Positions 1 through 4,927 of a stretch of DNA of 5,527 nt are shown here, one piece after another. Every line of letters begins with the position of its first letter. Position 1 is the stretch's first letter. The position numbers and the translations under genes are program-made. This stretch comes from UBA1231 sp045123185 (GTDB lineage: Bacteria; Bacillota_I; Bacilli_A; ML615J-28; CAG-313), in NCBI GenBank assembly GCA_045123185.1, contig JBGVIL010000173.1:1-5527 (forward strand). The letters run 5' to 3'. The notes under the pieces are model-generated. The model was not told where the DNA came from. It saw only the letters and a program-made list of their open reading frames with translations, and ran no database searches.

Positions 1-399
1 GTTACTCAAGAAACAAAAACTCATTTATGGTTGCCTTGGCAGATTGCCAATAGCGCTGATTATAAAAGAAGATTAAGTCGAATGGATTTAGCTGAAGCAA
101 AAAATATTATTACAATGGTTACTAATCATGGTATTTTAAGACGTGCAAAACCAGAAGAAATTGATCCAGAAAATAAATATTATTGTAATCCTTATAAACT
201 AACTTATAATGAGACGTTAGGAAAATGGGTGAAAGAGAAAATTAAATTAGATACAGATAAAAAATATGTAATAGTTTATATTGATAAAACAAGATTCTCA
301 CAAGACGGTTCATGGATTTTATATGAATTTAACGGTACATGGTCGATATATAAAGAAATTGGGATGTGTATTCCTGTCGCAGATGCTCAGAGAAGTTAG
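1..399 (+). CDS. 3' part of an unrecognised protein gene (5' end outside window)
   Basis: The frame is open from base 1, so the window probably starts inside the gene; 132 codons are visible. A TTG at position 31 could start translation, but no Shine-Dalgarno sequence precedes it and coding sense continues upstream (VTQETKTHLW). The visible part is soluble-looking, with no membrane segment or signal peptide. It has a basic, helical first part (DYKRRLSRMDLAEAKNII), a middle containing NKYYCNPYKLTYNETLGKW, and a C-terminal stretch rich in beta-forming and aromatic residues (KKYVIVYIDKT, GSWILYEFNGTWSIYKEIG). I do not recognise the family. Its TAG stop lies inside a hairpin terminator, so its transcription probably ends before the primase. 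A phage protein of unknown role is the most I can say. Confidence 0.75.
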   Translation, partial: VTQETKTHLWLPWQIANSADYKRRLSRMDLAEAKNIITMVTNHGILRRAKPEEIDPENKYYCNPYKLTYNETLGKWVKEKIKLDTDKKYVIVYIDKTRFSQDGSWILYEFNGTWSIYKEIGMCIPVADAQRS

Positions 400-421
400 A
401 ATATTCTAGCTTCTTTTTTTT
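391..421 (+). terminator. Rho-independent terminator containing the stop codon of the first gene
   Basis: The arm AGAAGTTAGAAT (391-402) pairs with ATTCTAGCTTCT (403-414), with one G-T wobble. The hairpin would have a 9-10 bp stem and a small AT loop, and T residues run from 414 to 421. The gene's TAG (397-399) is inside the stem. The core TAGAATATTCTAG recurs in the two other terminators of this window. Confidence 0.85.
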
Positions 422-448
422 ATATATTAATAAGAGGTGAAAAATAAA

Positions 449-457
449 GAGAGTGAT
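449..457 (+). promoter_or_regulatory. Ribosome binding site that decides the primase start
   Basis: GAGAGTGAT lies directly before ATG 461 and matches the GTGAT end of the anti-Shine-Dalgarno complement. An alternative GTG at 437 has only AT-rich terminator-flanking sequence before it, and that GTG is itself part of an AGGTG. ATG 461 is therefore preferred. Confidence 0.6.
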
Positions 458-460
458 TAT

Positions 461-1471
461 ATGGAATCATATAAAATTAAAGAAAAACTTATTCAAAATG
501 AAGATTTGCTTATTGACGTATTAGAAAAGTATGGATTCGCCAGTATTAAAAAATTTAAATCTGACGAATTAAGATGTGGTTATAGTGAAGACTCAAATCC
601 AACAAGTGTAGTAATTAATCTTGAAAACTTATTTTGTACTATTTGGAGCAAAAATGTTAAAGGAGATATCTATACAATACTTCAATTTAATAGCGGACAA
701 TCGTTTTCACAAGTACACAATTATCTTTCTAGTTTATTTGACGGTGAAGAAGTAGAAGAAGTATCTTGCAAGAAACAACTATTCGGAGGATGGTTTCATA
801 AGTTTATTGGATCAGAACAAAAAGAACAAGTATATAATGAAATAATTTTAAATGAATATAAACCAATACCAAATATACGTTTTATTGAAGATAATATTTC
901 ATCAAGGACTCAAAGAAGATTTAATATCATGTATGATTATAAGAGTCAATATATTATGATACCATGGTTCAATTGTGAGGGAAAACTTGTTGGAGTTCGT
1001 GGTAGAAACAATGATGATGAATCTGTTTCTCCAAGATACATGACTTTTCATTCATTTAAAAAAGGTGATTATCTATACGGATATAATGTAAATCGTGAAG
1101 AGATTTTAAAAAAACGTAGTGTAATATTCGTTGAATCTGAGAAAGCAACAATGCAACTATATGATATGAATATCAAAAATGCAGTAAGTGTTGGTTCTCA
1201 TACATTAACTCCTCAGCAAATAAGACATTTAAAGTTTGATGTGGATGAAATAATTATTGCATTTGATAAAGATGTTACACGAGATGAACTAATTAAAGAA
1301 TGTCAAAAGATTAAAGAGATTTTACCAAAAGTAAAAATATATATCATATGGGATAACGATAACTTGCTTGATGAGAAAGATAGTCCAACGGATAAAGGAA
1401 TTAAAGTTTTTAAACAATTATATAAAACAAAACGCATCTATAAAGAGGTGAAGAAAGATGGTATGCAATAA
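461..1471 (+). CDS. DnaG-like phage DNA primase with TOPRIM domain
   Basis: This 336-residue protein probably makes RNA primers for phage DNA replication. Near the N-terminus a CHC2-like region (residues 36-80) keeps only two of the four usual zinc ligands: C39 (ELRCGYS) and C59 (LFCTIW). The usual His is Ser and the second Cys of the last pair is Trp. The DnaG catalytic-core entry motif follows (IMIPWFNCEGKLVGVRGRN, about 165-183), then RYMTF and the LYGY motif (about 192-208). The TOPRIM domain starts at about residue 220 with FVESEKA (E225), then the AVSVGSHTLT segment, then IIAFDKD (D269, D271), the acidic residues expected to bind metal. It is shorter than full DnaG and lacks a clear helicase-binding C-terminal domain. 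It overlaps the next gene by 14 bases. Family assignment is secure; primase activity is inferred, and the loss of zinc ligands is unusual. Confidence 0.85.
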   Translation: MESYKIKEKLIQNEDLLIDVLEKYGFASIKKFKSDELRCGYSEDSNPTSVVINLENLFCTIWSKNVKGDIYTILQFNSGQSFSQVHNYLSSLFDGEEVEEVSCKKQLFGGWFHKFIGSEQKEQVYNEIILNEYKPIPNIRFIEDNISSRTQRRFNIMYDYKSQYIMIPWFNCEGKLVGVRGRNNDDESVSPRYMTFHSFKKGDYLYGYNVNREEILKKRSVIFVESEKATMQLYDMNIKNAVSVGSHTLTPQQIRHLKFDVDEIIIAFDKDVTRDELIKECQKIKEILPKVKIYIIWDNDNLLDEKDSPTDKGIKVFKQLYKTKRIYKEVKKDGMQ

Positions 1472-2009
1472 AGGTATTTATGATATGCCAATAGGATGGA
1501 AAAGAGAATCACAATTAAATTTAAGAATTTATACATTGTGGAATGCAATGCTACATAGATGTTATGACGAAAAAGTACAAGAAAGAGAACCATGGTATAA
1601 AGGATGTTATGTATGTGATAGATGGTTTATATTAAGTAATTTTGTTGAAGATATTTCAAAAATTCCTAATTACGATTATTGGAAAAATCATCCAAATGAA
1701 AGAATAGCATTAGATAAAGATATTAAAAGTAATGGGAAAAATAAATGTTATTGTTTAGAACAATGCCAATTTGTTACAATGTCAGAAAATTCAAAACAAG
1801 TAAGAAAAACACAAGAACATCCAAGAAAAACAAAAGTTAATCAATATTCTTTAGATAATAAATTTATTAAAACATGGGAATATGCAAAGTTAGCGAGTAT
1901 CGAATTAGGAATAAATTATTCGTCATTAAATTGTTGTTTAAGAGGAAGAAATAAAACCGCAGGAGGTTATATTTGGAAATATTATAAAGAAGGTGACGAA
2001 AATGAGTAA
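1458..2009 (+). CDS. HNH homing endonuclease with C-terminal NUMOD1 DNA-binding domain
   Basis: This 183-residue protein resembles free-standing phage homing endonucleases, which cut at an allele lacking them and spread by repair. Residues 24-113 match the phage HNH family pattern: YTLWNAMLHRCYD, then CYVCDRW (C50, C53, D54, W56), NFVEDI, ALDKDIK (about 84-90), CYCLEQCQFVTMSEN ending at N111. The C-terminal part (about 126-177) is NUMOD1-like: VNQYSLDNKFIKTWEYAKLA, then GINYSSLNCCLRGRNKTAGG and YIWKYY. AGAGGTGA at 1444-1451 is a good ribosome binding site for ATG 1458. The gene overlaps both neighbours, by 14 bases upstream and 8 downstream, so it sits in the replication operon without obviously damaging either neighbour. 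Its arginine codons are almost all AGA. The target site cannot be read from the sequence; the junction of the flanking genes is a natural guess. Confidence 0.88.
   Translation: MVCNKGIYDMPIGWKRESQLNLRIYTLWNAMLHRCYDEKVQEREPWYKGCYVCDRWFILSNFVEDISKIPNYDYWKNHPNERIALDKDIKSNGKNKCYCLEQCQFVTMSENSKQVRKTQEHPRKTKVNQYSLDNKFIKTWEYAKLASIELGINYSSLNCCLRGRNKTAGGYIWKYYKEGDENE
1988..1996 (+). promoter_or_regulatory. Ribosome binding site that decides the nuclease start
   Basis: AGAAGGTGA lies 5 bases before ATG 2002. An in-frame GTG at 1993 is part of this site, so it is not a credible start. The start ATG and the upstream stop interlock as ATGAGTAA (2002-2009), which suggests translational coupling. Confidence 0.75.
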
Positions 2010-2850
2010 TACGGTATATAGTTTTAGTCGATTAAAATTATTTAATGAATGTCCTCATGCTTATTTTCTTACATATATTATGAAATCAGAAAAAATGCCA
2101 AATATTTATTCAGAAATAGGAACAACTATACATGATTTATTAGAAAAAATACAAGAAGGAGAAGAAATATCAACAGAACAAAGATTAAAAGAATTTGAAG
2201 ATAAAGTAGAAGAATGCGAAATGTTTGGAATAGAATTTGTAAACAATAATATTAAAGAAAGATATGTAGCAAATATTGAGCATTGTTTAAGAAATTTTAA
2301 GAAATTACAAGGAGAATCATTTGAAATAGAAAAAGAAATAGAATTAAATATAGGAGAATATAAACTAACTGGTTTCGTAGATTGTATTATTCATCACAAT
2401 GACGGAACAGTATCTGTAATAGATTTTAAAACATCAAGTAAATATTCAAAAAAAGATTTAGATAAAAATGCAAATCAATTAATCATATATGGAATTGGAC
2501 TTGAGCAATTAGGATATAAAATTAGAGATATTAAATGGTATATGTTGAAATATGCAACGGTAAAAAGTAAACGTGGAAATAAAATAATTGAAAGAAGAGA
2601 ATTAGAAGATGAACAAGAATATGAAGAATGTTTTATTGATTATCCATATAACGATATTACAAAAATGGAATGTATTAATTGGATAGAAGAAACAATTGAA
2701 AAAATAGAATCAATGAACATAAATGATAAATGGGAAAATAAAGAGATTAATAAAGGAACATCATTTTATTGTCAAAATATTTGTTCGGTATGTAGAAAAT
2801 GCGAAGCATTAAAACAATTTAAAAAAGATTTTAAAAATTTTAATCGATAG
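2002..2850 (+). CDS. PD-(D/E)XK nuclease of the Cas4/RecB/AddB type, probable Fe-S protein
   Basis: This 282-residue protein has the complete signature of RecB/Cas4-family exonucleases. Near the N-terminus are YSFSRLKLFNECPHAY (C17) and the GTTIHDLLE motif (H44). The nuclease core has GFVDCI (D127), VIDFKTS (D141, K143) and the QLIIY motif (Q159, Y163). Four Cys lie close to the C-terminus: C257, C261, C264 and C267 (YCQNICSVCRKC). C17 with three of these matches the one-plus-three arrangement that holds a 4Fe-4S cluster in Cas4 and AddB. No CRISPR array or other cas gene is present, so a role in phage recombination or DNA end processing is more likely than spacer acquisition. It follows the primase and homing endonuclease in one transcription unit and ends in a palindromic terminator. 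Family confidence is high; the biological role is inferred. Confidence 0.87.
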   Translation: MSNTVYSFSRLKLFNECPHAYFLTYIMKSEKMPNIYSEIGTTIHDLLEKIQEGEEISTEQRLKEFEDKVEECEMFGIEFVNNNIKERYVANIEHCLRNFKKLQGESFEIEKEIELNIGEYKLTGFVDCIIHHNDGTVSVIDFKTSSKYSKKDLDKNANQLIIYGIGLEQLGYKIRDIKWYMLKYATVKSKRGNKIIERRELEDEQEYEECFIDYPYNDITKMECINWIEETIEKIESMNINDKWENKEINKGTSFYCQNICSVCRKCEALKQFKKDFKNFNR

Positions 2851-2874
2851 ACTAGAATATATATTCTAGTCTAT
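2847..2874 (+). terminator. Perfect 28-base palindrome, terminator-like, containing the nuclease stop codon
   Basis: ATAGACTAGAATAT (2847-2860) is followed directly by its exact reverse complement (2861-2874). The TAG stop of the nuclease gene (2848-2850) is in the left arm. The tail is only TTATAA, so termination may be weak; being symmetrical, the hairpin could act on either strand. Bases 2850-2871 match 4705-4726 at 20 of 22 positions, so this palindrome marks the left edge of the modification cassette. Confidence 0.7.
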
Positions 2875-2887
2875 TTATAATATATAT

Positions 2888-2894
2888 AAAGGAG
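2888..2894 (+). promoter_or_regulatory. Ribosome binding site of the CmoA-like gene
   Basis: AAAGGAG lies 9 bases before ATG 2904. It rules out the in-frame TTG at 2895, which directly abuts it. Confidence 0.75.
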
Positions 2895-2903
2895 TTGATT
2901 AAA

Positions 2904-3581
2904 ATGTTATATGAAAAAAATAATTGGAGTTTTGGAGGAGAAAACACATTAGAATTTGATGAACACGTTAATAGTTCAGTACCAATGTATAACGAATTTC
3001 ATAATGAAATAATTGATATGAGTTGTTTTTTTGCACAAAAAAATTCAAAAATAATAGACATAGGAACTTCAACAGGAATTTTAATTAATAAATTAAAAGA
3101 AAATAATAAAGAAAAAAATATAGATTTTGTTGGAATAGATATAGAAGAAGATATGATAAAAGAATGTAAGAAAAGATATGATAATATAGATTTTTTTAAT
3201 ATAGATGCAATCGATTTTGATTATACAAACTCTAGTATAATTACATCAGTTCTAACATTGCAATTTATAAATATAAAAGATAGAAAAAGAATATTAAATA
3301 AAATTTATAATCAATTGAATGACGGTGGATCATTGTTTGTAGTAGAAAAAGTTAGAACTGATATTCCTTTAATACATGATATTTATAACGATTTATATTA
3401 TGATTTTAAATTAAAACAATTTACATCAGATGAGATTATGAAAAAAAATCAAAGTTTACGAGGAATAATGAATCCATTAACGATAAATGAAAACATAGAA
3501 ATGTTTAAAGAGGCAGGATTTGAAAAGATAGATATTTTTATGAAAATAAATAATTTTGTTGGATTTATTATTATTAAATAA
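2904..3581 (+). CDS. CmoA-like class I SAM enzyme, probable carboxy-SAM (CxSAM) synthase
   Basis: CmoA converts SAM and prephenate into carboxy-SAM and phenylpyruvate in the cytoplasm. This 225-residue protein resembles E. coli CmoA, as I recall its sequence, along almost its whole length. Matches include W8-x-F near the start, SVPMY (25-29; CmoA SVPGY), SAM motif I DIGTSTG (52-58), D79 after beta-2 (VGIDIEEDM), TLQF (118-121), KIYNQLNDGG, VEKV, YYDFK, and a C-terminal AGFEKIDIFMKINNF. The last third aligns without gaps. One key difference: CmoA Arg199, reported to hold the CxSAM carboxylate, is Asn182 here, while Arg186 lies one helical turn later. CmoB, the tRNA partner, is absent. The next gene, 19 bases downstream, is a C5-cytosine DNA methyltransferase with an altered SAM-site motif, so CxSAM may serve DNA modification. 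An ordinary methyltransferase of the CmoA fold is the alternative. Confidence 0.8.
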   Translation: MLYEKNNWSFGGENTLEFDEHVNSSVPMYNEFHNEIIDMSCFFAQKNSKIIDIGTSTGILINKLKENNKEKNIDFVGIDIEEDMIKECKKRYDNIDFFNIDAIDFDYTNSSIITSVLTLQFINIKDRKRILNKIYNQLNDGGSLFVVEKVRTDIPLIHDIYNDLYYDFKLKQFTSDEIMKKNQSLRGIMNPLTINENIEMFKEAGFEKIDIFMKINNFVGFIIIK

Positions 3582-3600
3582 AGAAAAGAGGAGGAGAAAT

Positions 3601-4038
3601 ATGCTAAAAGTATTTGAAGGATTTGCAGGTATAGGATCGCAAAGAATGGCATTAAGAAATATTGGTATTGATTTTGAAGTTGTAGGAATAAGTGAAGTAG
3701 ATAGATGGGCATTGCTAGCATATGATGCCATTCATAATAATGGAGAAGCGGCTGAGGAAAAAACTAAAGAAGAAATGTTGGAAGAATTTCATAAACGAAA
3801 TATTGCATATAATTTTTCAACAGGGAAATCAGAGATACCTAAAAAATATGAAGATATTAAGAAACTATATGAAGCTCACATTAGAAGCAAAAACTTTGGT
3901 GATATTAGAGCTATTGATGTAAATGAATTACCTGAAATAGATTTATTTACATATAGTTTCCCATGTAAAAATATTAGTGTAGCTGGCAAACAAGATGGAT
4001 TTGAAATTGAAAACAAAACACAGTCATCTTTAGTTTAG
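3601..4038 (+). CDS. C5-cytosine DNA methyltransferase, N-terminal part (motifs I-IV), cut by in-frame TAG
   Basis: This is the first 145 codons of a 369-codon C5-cytosine DNA methyltransferase whose frame continues to 4710. AGGAGG (3589-3594), 6 bases before ATG 3601, fixes the start; an upstream in-frame TTG at 3556 lies inside the preceding gene. Motif I is VFEGFAGIGSQRMAL (F8, G10, G12), binding the SAM-type cofactor. The motif II acidic residue is E32 (ISEVDRWA). A charged insert (about 46-100) precedes motif IV, YSFPCKNIS, with the catalytic nucleophile C122. GKQDGF follows, then TQSSLV where relatives have T-R-S-x-L-x-W-E. The TAG falls exactly at that Trp. The Arg of this motif is Gln here. 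Style resembles the M.SssI/M.MpeI group (AGIG-QR, AIHNN, TYSFPC). Alone this fragment lacks target recognition and motifs VI-X, so it would not be active without the second part. Confidence 0.88.
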   Translation: MLKVFEGFAGIGSQRMALRNIGIDFEVVGISEVDRWALLAYDAIHNNGEAAEEKTKEEMLEEFHKRNIAYNFSTGKSEIPKKYEDIKKLYEAHIRSKNFGDIRAIDVNELPEIDLFTYSFPCKNISVAGKQDGFEIENKTQSSLV

Positions 4039-4041
4039 GAG
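4036..4041 (+). other. In-frame amber codon in the methyltransferase; also creates an AGGAG
   Basis: TAG replaces the Trp codon expected in the conserved SSL-x-W-E segment; TGG to TAG is one G-to-A change. Reading through gives ECERIIRAKNPKYLLMENV, so the frame is otherwise intact. The change also makes AGGAG (4037-4041), a Shine-Dalgarno-like string 9-12 bases before in-frame ATC/ATT codons but 42 bases before the first ATG (4084). It could be a nonsense mutation, a sequencing or assembly error, or a suppressed or re-initiated stop; the sequence does not decide. Confidence 0.75.
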
Positions 4042-4083
4042 TGTGAAAGAATCATTAGAGCAAAAAACCCAAAATATTTATTA

Positions 4084-4710
4084 ATGGAAAATGTAAAAAA
4101 TATTGTAGGTAAAAAGAATATAGATACCTTTAATAAATGGATAAATATATTGGATAATATTGGTTATAAAAATTATTATAAAGTATTAAATGCTTGTGAA
4201 TTTAATGTACCTCAAAACAGAGAACGTGTAATTATGATTTCAATATTAGATGATGTTGATTTTTTATTTCCATTGGGAGAAAAAACTAATTTATCAGTAA
4301 ATGATATATTAGAGAGTTATGATAAATCACTCGAAATTGATAAAAAAATAATGGAATTTAAATTATATCCACCTACGACCAATGTAAAAAAACTTTATCA
4401 AGTCGGAATATTAAACACTAAAGGTAATCAACTAAATAGACGTGTTTACTCAAGTTTTGGCTATTGTCCAACGTTAAATTCAATGAATGGAGGAAACAGA
4501 CAGCCAAAAATATTAATTGGAGATAAAAATAATTTTATTGTAAAAAAACTCAGTCCACTAGAATGTTGGAGAGTTATGGGGTTTACAGATGAGGATTTTT
4601 ATAAAGCAAAAAACGTAGGATTATCAAATTCTAAATTATATGAACGGGCGGGAAGAGGAATTGTTGTTCCTATGCTAGAAGAAATTTTTAAAAATTTATT
4701 TAAAGACTAG
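4084..4710 (+). CDS. C5-cytosine DNA methyltransferase, C-terminal part (motifs VI-X), Asn-to-Arg in motif X
   Basis: This continues the gene begun at 3601 in the same frame. Homology reaches back to 4039 (ECERIIRAKNPKYLL), and ATG 4084 is only the first Met after the TAG, with no Shine-Dalgarno of its own. Numbering from 3601: motif VI is MENVKNI (E163, which activates the cytosine), motif VIII is VPQNRERVIMIS (205-209 QNRER), the target-recognition region lies at about 225-295, and the motif IX region holds CPTLNSMNGG and KLSPLECWRVMGF. Motif X is LYERAGRGIVVPML, where the family has Y-K-Q-A-G-N-S. The Asn, which lines the methyl end of the SAM pocket, is R352 (AGA, 4654-4656) and the Ser is G353. 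A cation at this place could pair with the carboxylate of CxSAM from the upstream CmoA-like enzyme. The TAG stop lies in a terminator. The target sequence is unknown and no partner restriction enzyme is visible. Confidence 0.87.
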   Translation: MENVKNIVGKKNIDTFNKWINILDNIGYKNYYKVLNACEFNVPQNRERVIMISILDDVDFLFPLGEKTNLSVNDILESYDKSLEIDKKIMEFKLYPPTTNVKKLYQVGILNTKGNQLNRRVYSSFGYCPTLNSMNGGNRQPKILIGDKNNFIVKKLSPLECWRVMGFTDEDFYKAKNVGLSNSKLYERAGRGIVVPMLEEIFKNLFKD

Positions 4711-4732
4711 AATATAATTTCTAGTCTTTTTT
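4702..4732 (+). terminator. Rho-independent terminator containing the methyltransferase stop codon
   Basis: AAAGACTAGAA (4702-4712) pairs perfectly with TTCTAGTCTTT (4719-4729) across a 6-base loop (TATAAT), followed by T residues to 4732. The TAG stop (4708-4710) is in the left arm. It closes the CmoA-like/methyltransferase unit and nearly duplicates the palindrome at its left edge. Confidence 0.9.
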
Positions 4733-4766
4733 ATATCTTAATATAAAATTAAGGAGGATGATTGAT

Positions 4767-4913
4767 ATGTTAAAAAGCGAAAGCATACTAGTTCATGGAG
4801 AATATGTGAAAATTAGAGAGGGAATGTTCTATACTTACATTGAATTACCTAATGGTGAAGAAATTCAATTAGATGTTGATTATGATGATTTATTAAAATT
4901 ATTAGATAAATAG
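4767..4913 (+). CDS. Small unrecognised acidic protein, 48 residues
   Basis: AGGAGG (4752-4757) lies 9 bases before ATG 4767, and the frame runs 48 codons to a TAG that overlaps the next gene's ribosome binding site. The protein starts MLKSESILVHGEYVKI and continues through TYIELPNGEEIQLDVDYDD to LLKLLDK. The alternating pattern of the first 36 residues suggests a small beta-rich domain followed by a short acidic helix. There is no Cys, membrane segment or known motif. Good ribosome binding sites on both sides and tight coupling to the next gene make it a real gene. Function unknown. It begins a new transcription unit after the methyltransferase terminator, although I see no convincing promoter in the short gap. 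Confidence 0.75.
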   Translation: MLKSESILVHGEYVKIREGMFYTYIELPNGEEIQLDVDYDDLLKLLDK

Positions 4914-4917
4914 GAGG
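4911..4917 (+). promoter_or_regulatory. Stop codon overlapping a ribosome binding site
   Basis: TAGGAGG combines the stop of the 48-residue gene with the AGGAGG for ATG 4928, 10 bases downstream. This arrangement favours coupled translation of the two genes. A nearer ATG at 4918 abuts the site and is too close to be used. Confidence 0.7.
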
Positions 4918-4927
4918 ATGGTTAATA

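Noticed and set aside
437..460. GTG 437 as primase start
   Set aside because: No Shine-Dalgarno precedes it and it belongs to an AGGTG string; ATG 461 has a better placed site.
3449..3731. Minus-strand open frames of 84-90 codons
   Set aside because: They lie antisense to the end of the CmoA-like gene and the start of the methyltransferase, have no ribosome binding site, and show low-complexity composition expected from the opposite strand of AT-rich genes.
3722..3922. Plus-strand 66-codon frame
   Set aside because: It is an out-of-frame shadow inside the charged insert of the methyltransferase, which has clear family motifs in its own frame.
4036..4038. TAG read as a sense codon through genetic-code change
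   Set aside because: TAG ends four other genes or reading frames here, three of them inside terminator hairpins, and all other Trp codons seen are TGG. A genome-wide code change does not fit; local suppression is not excluded.
3601..4710. Type II restriction-modification system
   Set aside because: No restriction endonuclease is recognisable beside the methyltransferase in the window; the HNH protein has the phage homing endonuclease layout with NUMOD1, and the PD-(D/E)XK protein is Cas4/RecB-like.
1458..4710. Base and codon composition shift marking a transferred island
   Set aside because: The homing endonuclease and CmoA-like genes use almost only AGA for Arg while the flanking genes also use CGT/CGA, but the nuclease gene is mixed and the genes are too short to judge by eye.
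4713..4718. TATAAT resembling a -10 promoter element
   Set aside because: It is the loop of the terminator hairpin and has no TTGACA-like element at the right distance. The TATAAT at 2876-2881 was rejected for the same lack of a -35 element.
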